Source: Nomia melanderi (lineage: Eukaryota; Arthropoda; Insecta; Hymenoptera; Halictidae). From it: a stretch of DNA of 64,000 nucleotides. Positions 39,001-48,000 of the stretch are shown piece after piece. The notes under the pieces are model-generated. The model was not told the origin of the DNA. It saw only the letters and a program-made list of their open reading frames with translations, and did no database searches. The DNA lies in assembly GCF_051020985.1 (NCBI RefSeq), contig NC_135000.1, forward strand, positions 25,140,784 through 25,204,783, read 5' to 3'. The position numbers and the translations under genes were made by a program. The first letter of the stretch is position 1. Each line of letters begins with the position of its first letter.

Positions 39001-42000
39001 GTCTGTTAACCTTTAGCTCTCCGAGCTCCTTTCACGTTTACCTTCCTATAATTCTATATTATTTTAAGCGCTTTACTTGAAATGGATTTCGAAAGACAAT
39101 TAGTTACTAACAAACAACGTAAACAGTTCTTTTTACCAGTATTATTAACAATAGTATAACAATATAATACAATTAAAAAATTGTCTATCTACAATCTACT
39201 GTTAAGTCATATTCGATATAGCAGCACGAAGGGTTAACTTTGGAATATTTACGTTCGAACTTCCATAACAACGAGTCCCCATCCCCTAAACGCGAAGTTC
39301 TCAATATCTTTGAAGCATCCCGTGCTCTATTAACACATCGTTGACCGGCGATTTTACGCAGTAGCTATCCTATATCACCAGTTATTATTCCGTAATTAAA
39401 TATGAAAGTGAAACAATCCAAATAAACTTCGATATATTTTATTTATACATAATAAATTGAACTGAAACCTTTGAACATATCTTTTATGTAACTTTGAATA
39501 TTTTGCTTTTACAATATTCTATATTGCCCTGTGTTTCGAAAATTTAAACAGCTAATGCACGTGCAAACACGAATTAACTTGTGACCGGTCAACAATGTGT
39601 TAATCGTTTCTTTCATTGACGCCTGTCGTTTCATTTTTTCGCGAGCCAAAAACTTCTTTACCGTACAGACGATCGATAAAAATTCTTTATACAATACTAT
39701 TAAAAATAATATAACAACATAATACAATTAAAATTATCACTTTCGAATAAATCTACTGTTAAGTCATATTCGATATAGGAGCCCGAAGGTTAACTTTAAA
39801 ATATCTACGTTCGAACTTCAATAATAAGTCCCCATCCCCTAAACGCGAAGTCCCCAGTATCCTTGAAGCATCCCGTGCTCTATTAATCGTTTCTTTCATC
39901 GACGCCTGTCGTTTCATTCTTTCGCGAGCGAAGGCTCCTTTATCGTGGACACGATCGATCAGGGGGGCCGGGTAGGCGTTTTTTAATAATACTAACAGCA
40001 CGGCCGGGGGCGCGGCCGCCCTTCCATTACAGGGTGCTGGCAGCGGCGAACGGCGTCGGTGAACAGCCGCCCGAAAGATTTTTCACGCGTTGGAAGAGAT
40101 CCTTGAGTCGGTGCTGCGAGTGTTGCCCGAGCATGAGGTGTCTTGCCTGTCGCACCAACCCCAAAGGGTTGGCCTGGTCCAGGAACAATCCGAGGACCAC
40201 CACGCTGGCCGGCAGGAACGAGGTTGGACAACAACCTGCTGCCGCGAGGGACGTCGGGTCTGTTGGCTGCTGGCCTAAGTTCAAGAACAGATGCAGGTAT
40301 TCACGGTGAAGTGGTTGCCCAATCTGGAACAACCTGATTTAATAGAAGGTTTCCGTATTAACCTCTCAGCTGAATTCTAATGAGTCCGAACGTATTTCTA
40401 AGAAAGCGTGTTGAACGTGAAACAACGGTTCGAAATAAATTAACACGTTCACTGCCATGAGAATTTTAGGCATTCCATACGATATTCCTTATTCTTTTAT
40501 AACAATGACGAATCTTGTAACCCATTCACTGCTAGCATAAAATGTGTGACTTCATTTGTACAATTTATTTTGCTTTATATTACGATACATTTCAAGTACA
40601 ACCAAGATTGTGCCAAACTGGCAATCTCTTGCTACGAGTATACTCGTGACTGGCAGTGAATGGGTTAAACTGATCTAAATTGTTCACTGATCGTTGAATT
40701 AAAATTCAGACGTCATCGTACATCGAAACCAAATTTTTCAAACGTTTTTAGGCGATAGTAACCAAGGGGTTGAAAGGAAGCTTTGATATGTTCCTGGGGA
40801 ACGTTTGAGCAAAAACAGATACGTTTAATGTTCCGCTGTTTTTTCTAATTTTTAAAGGGTACCGTAATGGAGACGATATATTGTAACTTGTACTCTCATT
40901 GATGATGTGATTTATTTATCAAAAAGATACGAGATCCGTAAGAATCTAAGGTAACTTTCGTAAGATCTGTTTATAGAATGCTTCGGATAATACAGCTTTC
41001 TATGATTATCTTTCTATAATTATGCTACTGAGCCGTAGCGAGCAAGAACCGTCTTGAATCTGCGAAAGACATAGGAAACGAAATTTAAAAATGCAAGATT
41101 AATGAGATCTCCGTCGGTCTGATTCTCAATGTTAGAAACGATCTTAATCCGTGATTAAACCGGTTACTGGTTGTACGAACGTTAAGATCGAGTAATAGGG
41201 CGTTCCAGCTCGAAAGAATTACATGTCGATGCGCGTGGACTTTCACCCAGAATGCAGATCAGGTTCTCGAATGGTCATTGTCTCGATCGGCCGTTTTACC
41301 GGTGGATTAGCATTAACGGTTTCACGCTTTCTACGTTTATTGCTGCGAGAAATTAATTTTCAAGATAATGTTCACTTCATTCATGCAAATTAATAGAAGC
41401 ATCGTAAACGAAATTCCAGCCGGATCATCTGGGAACTGAATTTTATTCGCTGTTCGCCGAGATTTCGGACTGATGCAACTGTTTGTTTGTCGCAGATGCA
41501 ACAGACTGAGGGAAATCAAATGTTGCTCAAGAAGATCGAGGGTCGCGCCCGCCGAGGCCGCAGTCTGCTGTCCTCCGGAGAGAAGATTCGGCGCGATTTG
41601 TCGCCGTTTGTTCGACAGTTGCAAGTGTTGCAAGCGAAAGGCCGAAGCGGAACGCACAAGAAGCATACGTGCCAAGCACAGTCTTACCAGCGTCGCACCA
41701 CCCCCATTGTCGGAGGTAGTTGCTCGTGAAAGTCAAATAAAATGGAACAAACCGATGCACAGAATAAAGATACAAACATATTCGAACAGATTTCCCTGTT
41801 CTGTGGCACGTGTTAACCCATTTGCGTCATAACCGCGTATATGCGCGCCACCATTGTGTAATTTGTGTGCAAAAAAGGGAAAGATTTTATGAGTGCAATA
41901 ATTGAACCATTTTTATTTTCATGCGATTGAAACATTTATGGTGGCGAGGTCCAATGTTTCACTTTTTTGCAAATGGGTTAATTTCACGATTATTAATGGT

Positions 42001-43690
42001 AGAAATATTATTTTATTTAATCATAGAGAAATTTTAATTGTTAAGAAATATAGGAATATGTTTCTTTGATAACAGGAACCAAAGGCCAAGATACCGGACG
42101 TTCTGGTGGAGCACAATTCCCTGATGCGTGGCGCTATCCCTTGTCTACCAGTTCCTCTCGCCTGGTTTTGCTTGGTGTGGAACGTTCTACTGCCTGGTTC
42201 TGGTAAATCTAGTTCATCTGTTATGCATTAACCCTTAAATCAGTGAAATGGAACAGTAAATATCAACCTACGTGTGGTATGCTTCTTTATTTTCAACGTC
42301 TTACCTTGTAACGTCGCATGAAAAAGGATTTAACCCTTTCGATCATGGCGTCCTCATATAAGGATATACTAAATAAATGCTTGGCGTACCTGAATTCGGT
42401 AAATTTTATTGTTTGTAAACGTTGTATTTAACAATGGTGTTGATCTCTTTTATCAAATTGTATCACAAAATAAATCTGACGCACATTCAAGTGGACTCGG
42501 GAAAAAATAATTCTCGAGCGAAAGGGTTGAACTGAATGTTACAGACACGAGTGTTGAAATAAAATAGATTTTATTCGATCGTAATGAAGAATTTCATTAT
42601 CGCCGTAGTGAATAGCAGTTGTTCAATCGATTGAAACACCGCCGTTGGTTTCAGGTACCGTTTGGAGCGGTATTTTCAACCTGTGCTCGGGCCAACCGAG
42701 ATTCTCGGCGGTTGCTGGACTGAAATCGAGACTCGGAGCGTTCGTGGTGAACCTGGTGGTCGGGGTGGGTCAATTGTTCACCGTTTTATTTTGCCTGGTC
42801 GGATGGGGCTGGAGTATCTGGTGGGGTGTCACTTTGGTGCGCTTAGCTAGTGAGTAACGTCGTTTATTCCGTTCGCATAGTAAACGAAACAACTGAGAAC
42901 TTCGGTTCTCGAGTTCTTCCTCTATTAAAGTCTATTCAGATTAAAACTACACGAAGAAGTGCTTCAGAATACATTTACAAATCTCCAAGAAGCATAAGTT
43001 TAATGAAACTTTTATTAATTATATTTGACTTGGCTCGCGTTAACCCTTTGCGGACGAAGATTCTTCGAAATATGCGAAACCTTTAGCAGAAGTTAAATTA
43101 TATATCGATCGCTTAAATAATGAAAAGAAAAGAAATTATACACTGATCTCTTGCTGTTTGAGTAATTGAATCGTTTGTTTGCGAGTTACTATTCCAAATG
43201 TGGAAATTTGATCTCGAAACGTCGACACTCGTCCGCAAAGGGTTAAAGATACACAAATGGGAGTTTACATGAATATTTTTAGAAATTTATATAACTACTA
43301 TCACATAGAATACTATAATAAACTGAACATACAGGATAGACATAACAAAATATCAAACTAAGTCATAGAAATTACAAAATACCAACGTAATTATTTCACA
43401 CAATTATTTTACCATTTTTTTCAATTGTTCTAGTGTTCGAGTAAAGAATTCTAATGTTATTGTTTATACACAAAAAATGCTACCGTTATTACTGTTTATG
43501 TAAAGACATTCTACGTTGTTATTGTTTATGTGAAAAGAAAACGCAATTGTTCGATGTTCCAGGGAAATACAAACGATTCAAGGCTTCCGAAGCAGCCAGC
43601 AACGACCCGGAAGCCAGGGCTGGAGAACCCACGGCACTGCCCCCCGGCGTACCGAGTCAAGCGTTAAGGGGAATGGAACGAGGCCGATAA
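20696..43690 (+). CDS. stum: stum (mechanosensory transduction mediator), seven coding exons
   Basis: Spliced CDS join(20696..21059, 21487..23266, 40033..40296, 41496..41715, 42076..42202, 42655..42849, 43563..43690) = 3078 nt, 1025 aa plus stop. All six junctions are GT-AG and the phases agree throughout (1,2,2,0,1,1). The C-terminal block is the stum/Spec3-type domain: GAIPCLPVPLAWFCLVWN (TM1, ~895-912), LLPGSGTVWSG, then a second hydrophobic stretch ~946-980 containing VGWGWSIWWG. It ends in a hydrophilic tail RKYKRFKASEAAS ... LRGMERGR. Residues 1-714 are disordered and Ser/Asn/Arg-rich with a 9-residue repeat; ~715-876 are Cys/Arg-rich. In Drosophila, stum is needed for mechanical sensing in proprioceptive neurons; the same role is inferred here. 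The start at 20696 is tentative, because the frame stays open upstream to 20582 and an acceptor-like ttgcag ends at 20677, so an upstream coding exon is possible. Confidence 0.92.
21101..21320. mobile_element. TTAA-flanked inverted-repeat element (MITE) in stum intron 1
   Basis: A 220-bp block starts TTAACACTAGAACTACC and ends with its reverse complement GGTAGTTCTAGTGTTAA, an inverted repeat of 17 bp, with TTAA at both ends. TTAA target duplication plus short terminal repeats is the hallmark of piggyBac-type elements; there is no coding capacity, so it is a non-autonomous MITE. It fills about half of the 427-bp intron. Confidence 0.85.
21487..23266 (+). CDS. stum: stum coding exon 2, long disordered exon
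   Basis: The acceptor is ctcagtttcag|tgtccc and the donor cgc|gtgagt, a near-perfect site; without splicing the frame ends four bases later at TGA 23268-23270. Encodes residues 122-714 with phase 2 at the end. The region is low complexity, rich in Ser, Asn, Lys, Thr and Arg, with a four-fold 9-residue repeat at 161-196 and an NTQTS motif. Near its end SVESIDSVRSTDTGVSVDTV looks more structured. Its coding use is supported by a continuous 594-codon frame that joins in phase on both sides. Confidence 0.9.
21603..21710 (+). repeat. stum: Coding 27-bp minisatellite (four units) in stum exon 2
   Basis: Four tandem 27-bp units encode DSRNRLNLA, DSRNRLNPA, DSRNRLNPA and DSRNRLNAS. The differences are mostly synonymous third-position changes (cgc/cgt, gag/gcg) and leucine/proline at position 8. 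The in-frame period lets copy number vary without a frameshift. Confidence 0.95.
26112..26152. repeat. Two-copy 20-bp tandem repeat
   Basis: Two adjacent near-identical copies of g(g/a)gaaccgtaagaat(t/c)acgc in the large stum intron, differing at two positions. Confidence 0.6.
30644..30857. mobile_element. TTAA-flanked inverted-repeat element in stum intron 2
   Basis: A 214-bp block with left end TTAACGATAGATTTACGGAC and right end reverse-complementing to TTAACACTAGATTTACGGAA, matching at 17 of 20 positions. The right terminus shares TTAACACTAGA with the element in intron 1. No coding capacity. Confidence 0.78.
31238..31809. repeat. 143-bp tandem repeat, four copies
   Basis: The landmark gaagcccaat occurs at 31332, 31475, 31618 and 31761, exactly 143 bp apart, and actgtcaata at 31238 and 31381 gives the same period. 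Copies 2-4 are closer to each other than to copy 1. It is AT-rich, noncoding and inside the large stum intron. It ends abruptly where the sequence becomes GC-rich. Confidence 0.95.
32559..32803. mobile_element. TTAA-flanked inverted-repeat element in stum intron 2
   Basis: A 245-bp block. The left end is TTAACCCCTTGGCGTA; the right end reverse-complements to TTAACCCCTTGCCGTA, one mismatch in 16. The interior is AT-rich and noncoding. Confidence 0.82.
34289..34516. mobile_element. Possible degenerate TTAA inverted-repeat element in stum intron 2
   Basis: A 228-bp block flanked by TTAA. The left end TTAACACGTTGACTGCC agrees with the right reverse complement TTAACACTTTGCTATCG only over the first ten or eleven bases. 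Its length and left terminus match the other elements, but the right end is weak. Confidence 0.45.
35955..36065. mobile_element. Short TTAA inverted-repeat element in stum intron 2
   Basis: A 111-bp block. The left end is CTAACCCTTAGCACTCGG; the right end reverse-complements to TTAACTCTGCACTCGATT, matching well after a one-base gap. The left TTAA is mutated to CTAA. It may be an internally deleted copy. Confidence 0.6.
39130..39970. repeat. Tandem duplication of a ~280-bp segment in stum intron 2
   Basis: Unit 1 (about 39130-39684) and unit 2 (about 39685-39970) share long matches, including ctactgttaagtcatattcg, tccccatcccctaaacgcga, gaagcatcccgtgctctatt and gacgcctgtcgtttcatt. Unit 1 is interrupted by the 274-bp TTAA element; without it both units are about 280 bp. 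The minus strand of both copies reads MKRQASMKETIN, but the frame is short and I treat it as chance. Confidence 0.85.
39330..39603. mobile_element. TTAA-flanked inverted-repeat element with a paralogous empty site
   Basis: A 274-bp block. The left end is TTAACACATCGTTGACCGG and the right end reverse-complements to TTAACACATTGTTGACCGG, one mismatch in 19. Flanks gtgctcta and tcgtttctttcat reappear joined by a single TTAA at 39883-39886 in the neighbouring tandem copy. The element therefore entered a TTAA site and duplicated it. Confidence 0.9.
40033..40296 (+). CDS. stum: stum coding exon 3, Cys/Arg-rich
   Basis: The acceptor is cttccattacag|ggtgct and the donor atgcag|gtattc. The carried GC plus G restores Ala, then VLAAANGVGEQPPERFFTRWK. 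It contains a dense Cys cluster (RCCECCPSMRCLACR) about 30 residues in and ends KFKNRC-R. The downstream donor was chosen because its phase (2) fits exon 4; the alternative gag|gttgga at about 40229 is a poorer site. Confidence 0.82.
40440..40668. mobile_element. TTAA-flanked inverted-repeat element in stum intron 3
   Basis: A 229-bp block. The left end is TTAACACGTTCACTGCCA; the right end reverse-complements to TTAACCCATTCACTGCCA, two mismatches in 18. A further copy of the left-type terminus (TAACCCATTCACTGC) begins at 40518, so a 150-bp inner element or internal duplication is also possible. A 14-bp palindrome acgagtatactcgt lies near the right end. Confidence 0.78.
41496..41715 (+). CDS. 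stum: stum coding exon 4, Cys/Arg-rich
   Basis: The acceptor is gtttgtttgtcgcag|atgcaa and the donor ggag|gtagtt. Read in the frame dictated by exon 3 it gives R-CNRLREIKCCSRRSR, then VCCPP, ICRRLFDSCKCCKRK and ends PPPLSE. A second frame through the same exon is also open but breaks both junctions, so it is not used. Repeated Cys pairs next to basic residues could be palmitoylation or metal-binding sites just before the membrane domain (inference). Confidence 0.82.
41813..41981. mobile_element. TTAA-flanked inverted-repeat element in stum intron 4
   Basis: A 169-bp block in a 360-bp intron. The left end is TTAACCCATTTGCGTC; the right end reverse-complements to TTAACCCATTTGCAAA, with 13 matching terminal bases. 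It is AT-rich inside, without coding capacity. Confidence 0.8.
42076..42202 (+). CDS. stum: stum coding exon 5, first membrane segment
   Basis: The acceptor is tttgataacag|gaacca and the donor tctg|gtaaat. Encodes EPKAKIPDVLVEHNSLMRG followed by AIPCLPVPLAWFCLVWNVLL and PGS, the first hydrophobic segment of the stum/Spec3 domain. The AIPxxPxPxA core followed by a PG turn is the most recognisable motif of the family. Confidence 0.93.
42330..42530. mobile_element. TTAA-type inverted-repeat element in stum intron 5
   Basis: A 201-bp block. The left end is TTAACCCTTTCGATC; the right end reverse-complements to TCAACCCTTTCGCTC, so one TTAA copy has mutated (TTGA on the + strand). Noncoding. Confidence 0.75.
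42655..42849 (+). CDS. stum: stum coding exon 6, second membrane segment
   Basis: The acceptor is ttggtttcag|gtaccg and the donor gcta|gtgagt. Encodes GTVWSGIFNLCSG, QPRF and a long hydrophobic stretch LGAFVVNLVVGVGQ ... VGWGWSIWWG, then VTLVRLA. Without splicing, translation would add SE and stop at TAA 42855-42857. Splicing to exon 7 continues RLA-RKYKRF in phase. Confidence 0.93.
43040..43246. mobile_element. TTAA-flanked inverted-repeat element in stum intron 6
   Basis: A 207-bp block with perfect 18-bp terminal inverted repeats TTAACCCTTTGCGGACGA. It is the cleanest element in the window and lies in the 713-bp intron before the last stum exon. The interior is AT-rich and noncoding. Confidence 0.88.
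43563..43690 (+). CDS. stum: stum final coding exon, cytoplasmic tail
   Basis: The acceptor is gatgttccag|ggaaat. Encodes RKYKRFKASEAASNDPEAR, GEPTALPPGVPSQALRGM and ERGR, followed by TAA at 43688-43690. It is GC-rich and hydrophilic, with basic residues just after the membrane as expected for a cytoplasmic tail. It is separated from exon 6 by 713 bp of AT-rich intron containing a TTAA element. Confidence 0.9.
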
Positions 43691-45080
43691 TCGGAACCAT
43701 TGCCCCCCATAATCCTGGACTCCTCGAGGAAGCAAAACGATTTTTATATATTCTTCACTACGTGCCTTCTGGAACGCTGCGAGCACGGATCGTATTTTTC
43801 CCGCTCGCAGATCCGGCGACCCGCAGCCGCGAAGACATTTCGAAAAGTAGTCCGCCGATCATCTCACCAATCACGAACGCGTTACTACAATATTATCAAA
43901 ACCGACCGAGAACTTTGTCCATTCAATTTTCCACGAGAATATTCGAAAAGCTAATGTCCGAATGGAGCGAATGGTTTCTGCGCGATTCGTCACGATCCAG
44001 TGTTGTTACGATATTATTATAATGGATCGTGAATTCTAACAATTCAATTTTCCACGAAAATATTTGATAAAGCAAATTTTGGAATGGAGTGAAAGATTTT
44101 TGGGTGATTCATCATGATCCACTGTTGTTATGATATTAGAAAAATTGACCGAGAATTCTACTAAAGAAAATTTCCACGAAAATATTCGATAAAGCAAATT
44201 TTGGAATGGAGTGAAAGATTTTTGGGTGATTCATCATGATCCAGTGTTGTTACGATATTAGGAAAAATTGATCGAGAATTCTACCAATGAAAATTTCCAC
44301 GAAAATATTCGATAAAGCAAATTTTCCAACGGAGTGAGAGATTTTCGCGCGATTCACCACGATCCAGTGTCACGCCGTTCGAAAAATGGATCGAAATTTC
44401 TCCCCATTAAATTTTCCACGAGAATTACTCGAAAACCGAATTTTCAAAGGGAGCGCAAGATTTCCCCGTGATCCGTTACGATCCAGCGCGCGCGGTTTCC
44501 TCTTCGCCGAGGCTAAAAGGTTCCGTGGGTCTGATTAAAATTTTCTTTTCCCGGGGAAAAGAGAGAAAGCTTCTGGAGTGATCACCGAAATCAGTTTTCG
44601 CGCGGGAGCGTAAAGTTCCCGGGGAATTTTCACGAGTTCACCGACCACGTGGATCGTGTTCTGCATGCGTGTGCGTGTGAGTGTGATTCTCTTTTTCCTT
44701 TTTAGAAATGTAAATCAATTGACGCCGCGGCGGCTCGCTAAATCGAGGAACGTGAGGAAGTTCTTGGGAAATTAATCGCTTTCAGTGAAAGCATACCTAT
44801 CCGTGGCGTTCTTTCAAAATGTACTCGTTGCGTCGATCGACGTTGCTCCTCGTTTTCGTTCCTCCGGCTTCCCCTTTCTTTCTCCACCACCCTTTGCTCC
44901 CCCGTTGGCACGCTCGACGGTACAAACCGGCGTTCTCGAGAGATCGAGACCGCGCAAACGTTTGCGGAGGAAATTGTGTGTACCTCTTTGTTCGACCGTA
45001 CTTCATCCCCCTGGAGGTCCCCTTCTTCTCCGTTTTCTTATTTTAATGAACGTCGATGGAATAAATACGTTTTGAAGAAA
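43691..45080 (+). other. stum: Probable proximal 3' UTR of stum
   Basis: Follows the stum TAA. The first canonical AATAAA on the + strand is at 45060-45065, which would give a 3' UTR of about 1.4 kb. The stretch contains the 121-bp tandem array. No coding frame with recognisable motifs is present; the open frames at 44785-45075 are compositional. Confidence 0.5.
43880..44493. repeat. ~121-bp tandem repeat, about five diverged copies
   Basis: The landmark ttccacga recurs with its ccacga core at 43931, 44052, 44174, 44297 and 44416 (spacing 119-123 bp), each followed by a gaaaatattcga-like segment, a ggagtgaaagattt-like segment and a catgatccagtg-like segment. Middle copies are nearly identical; outer copies are GC-richer and diverged. 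It lies within the presumed stum 3' UTR. Confidence 0.9.
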
Positions 45081-48000
45081 CGCACTTTATATTTTTACAA
45101 GCGCGACACACATATTATGTATACATACGTCCATATACTCAGCTAACCGATTATTGGAACTTATAACTAAAGAATTCTTGTAAATATGAAAATATATTAC
45201 TTACATCGGTTTTTAATCTAATCCGCTGGTTCTGGAGTTGCCCCTGTTCCCTTCTCACCTGTTCGAGATCGGAGAATTCTCTTCGGTTTCAGTTTCAACG
45301 GAAGATTTTCATAGGTGTCCCATGATCTCGTAGGGAACGAGTTATACGGTTAGGAACTGTTGGTGCCATTATCGAAATGGAGAATGTGGTATTAATAAAT
45401 TATTGTTTATTTAGATTCTTGTGTTACAGTTTGATCGAGAATTCGGTGACAGTGAGCGGTCGAGTCTTATTTCATATGGGTTGTTATAAAATAATTTGTT
45501 TCCATTAAATTTAACTCAGTTGGCCATTAAACTTGCGTTTGCTTATATTAAGTATCCTTCTTAAAGCTTTGTCCTCTAGAGATGCTGTACATAGACTTAC
45601 ATATTTACATCAATTGCTTCGATCGTTTGATATTTACACCTCGCTATATATGCAGAACATAGACACGTGAGTTTCAGTTGCAAAATCAAGGGATCGTCCG
45701 GTGTCACGTGTAAAAGATCTCAGGTAAGGATTTTCAGTGAAGTACGAGAAATTCCTCTCTACGTGTTCTTGTCTTTCGTGAGAAAAGAATTCGATGCTGT
45801 TCCTACTGGTCACAAGTACATATCAACACATACTAACTATTAATACTTGGAAAAGATCCTATGACATTAATAATCTTATTTAAATACTTACTAAAGAATC
45901 ATATCCCGGTGAAATGTGCCGTTTTACCTAGTGATCGTGAAACTTACTAAAAGAGAACGTGGCGACAATTAAAGGTACAAATGTCCAAACTCATTCATCG
46001 TTACCTACTAAATGCTACAACAGTGATGCCTAAACTTCATCATTCCCCACATTTCTCAGTGATCGCGTATTTTTTTTATACAAATCTGCAGATTGCGAGC
46101 AGAATACATCGAGCCTAACAGTTCGGCTTCTCCCGAGAATTCCATCCGATCGTCGAGCGACTAAATCTATTTTCTCTTCGCTCGGCGAGGTGTATCATTT
46201 TTAATTGTTTACTTCAAGAAAACTGTTCCTTTTCGACAACGAATCGATCGGACGTCCGACTGAACGGATTCCCGTGACCTCCAAACGGTTTCGCCGAAAC
46301 GCGTGATCATGCTGCGCCTAAAACGATCGAGACCATCCAGATGTCCGGCGTTAAACTTTCGGCTGCGCGCTCGCGGATTGCGGCGCGGGTGCGCGTAACA
46401 AAAGAAACGGGGGAAAGAAATGCAAGATGCTCGCCGTTGCAGCATGCGCATGCTTAGAGCGGGATTTAGCAAGAACTACTAATAAAAGCTCGCGCGAATC
46501 GATTGCATGCTCAAGCGGCTCTATTTCAGGCGGCCCTTATCAAGATTCTGTTTATTTTCGTTTTATCGAAGGACTCGGGCTGTGGGCATCTAGCTTCTTG
46601 TAGCGTTTTATTGCGCGATTCTGATAGTAGACTGTCGCATCCCAGTGATAATGTTTAGTCATGTCCGGATGTTGAATGGTCGGGTCGCTGTGGGGTGGTG
46701 CTCCTTCTTCCCTGGTTTGTGTGACCTCTGTTGTATATCTATTGTTTATCTTTCTTTGTGACCGGCCGCCCCGAACGTGGCGACCGGTTCTTAATGATCA
46801 AGTTGACGTGTGAGCGTTGATGGTAATTGGATTTGTGTGACGCTACTTTTTCAGTAAAGAAAAACTGGAACTTCGATCTGTAGAACTGGATTATATCTTC
46901 TTGGAAGACTTCGAACGTGTCCTCGGGACACAGAGGTTTCGAAGGGGAGTCTCTGCGAGGAGGATTTGAGCAGAATCGTGAACGACAGAGAATGATGGAA
47001 AGATAATGGAACAGAATATTGCTATAAGTAGAAGATAACGCGATACTTTCAGGTCACGTCACACGAAACTCGTTTCGCAGGTCGAAATGAAACGATGAGC
47101 TTCTAAAATAATAATATTTATTTCGTTCGGATACGCACCGCAGCGCTGGGCTTATTCCCAACTAATATACTCTATCTTTGGAAAAATCAGCGTTTCGCGA
47201 GTCTAGTAATCTTCGGAATACCACGATCACCGAATTGACAGGGAATCCAAAAAATCGAGAACTACTTTTACTCTTCCTCTTTTAAGCTCCGTACACACAT
47301 TCGGACATGTTGCGGTGCATCGATTCCCGGGCTCCATGATACGATGTTCGCAGTTCGAGTAATTAGCATAGTGATTGACATTCAACGATACCTAAGATAA
47401 TTACACATTTCATCGGAGAATATTAAACGTTTCTAGTAAAAAACTTTTGAATTTCACTCTCTAAATCCTCCTCGGTAAATCGATATCAACTTCCTATGAA
47501 AAATTTAAACCCCAACTTCCTTTTAGTTTCCAATTTTGCATCTCCCCAATGATCACAGATCTCGAAACTAACACTAGAAAATAAACAAATTGAAGAAATC
47601 CAAGTGTGCGACTCAAAATCATCCAATTTTACATGTTCGCCACAGCGTCACATATTTATGACGGTCATACTCCTATATTTCACATAACGAGAATAAAATG
47701 AATCCCCTGGACATTATTAGAAATTACAAACTACATTATATTCAGAAACTCAATGACCCGTTTCAGTTTCATTTTAATATTTCGTTCAGAATCCCAAAAC
47801 CGCTGCGGGAATCATGAAACCCAGGAACCAACGTGTGCACCGCAACATGTCCTTAGTTGTGTACGGAGCTTTACGAAGCGATCGAATGTTTCGCGACACA
47901 AAGCGGGAATTCCCGGCACGAGCTGACGGGAGCGAGCGTTTCGGCGAGCGGGCACGCGACCGTATGGAAATGCGGCCGGATTTATGGCTGCGTTTTCTGC

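Larger units (their letters stand above)
23267..40032 (+). other. stum: Large stum intron (16.8 kb)
   Basis: Bounded by the donor cgc|gtgagt and the acceptor cttccattacag|ggt, which join in phase. Inside I see no supported coding exon. The contents are TTAA elements, a 143-bp tandem array, a 280-bp duplication and otherwise unique, moderately GC-rich sequence with frequent CpG. Long introns in neuronal genes often carry enhancers, but none can be identified here by sequence alone. Confidence 0.7.

Noticed and set aside
39006..39237. Candidate TTAA element with ends TTAACCTTTAG and GAAGGGTTAA
   Set aside because: The termini match only over a few bases, and the right end belongs to the duplicated segment, so the match is more likely chance.
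39509..40001. Minus-strand frames sharing MKRQASMKETIN
   Set aside because: The shared peptide is explained by the tandem DNA duplication; the frames are short, diverge at once outside it and have no other support.
41487..41729. Alternative frame through stum exon 4 starting MQQTEGNQMLLKKIEGRARR
   Set aside because: It would break the phase at both splice junctions. The Cys-rich frame joins exons 3 and 5 exactly.
42230..42300. Single terminus-like TTAACCCTTAAATCAG
   Set aside because: No matching inverted end was found within 300 bp, so it was not called an element.
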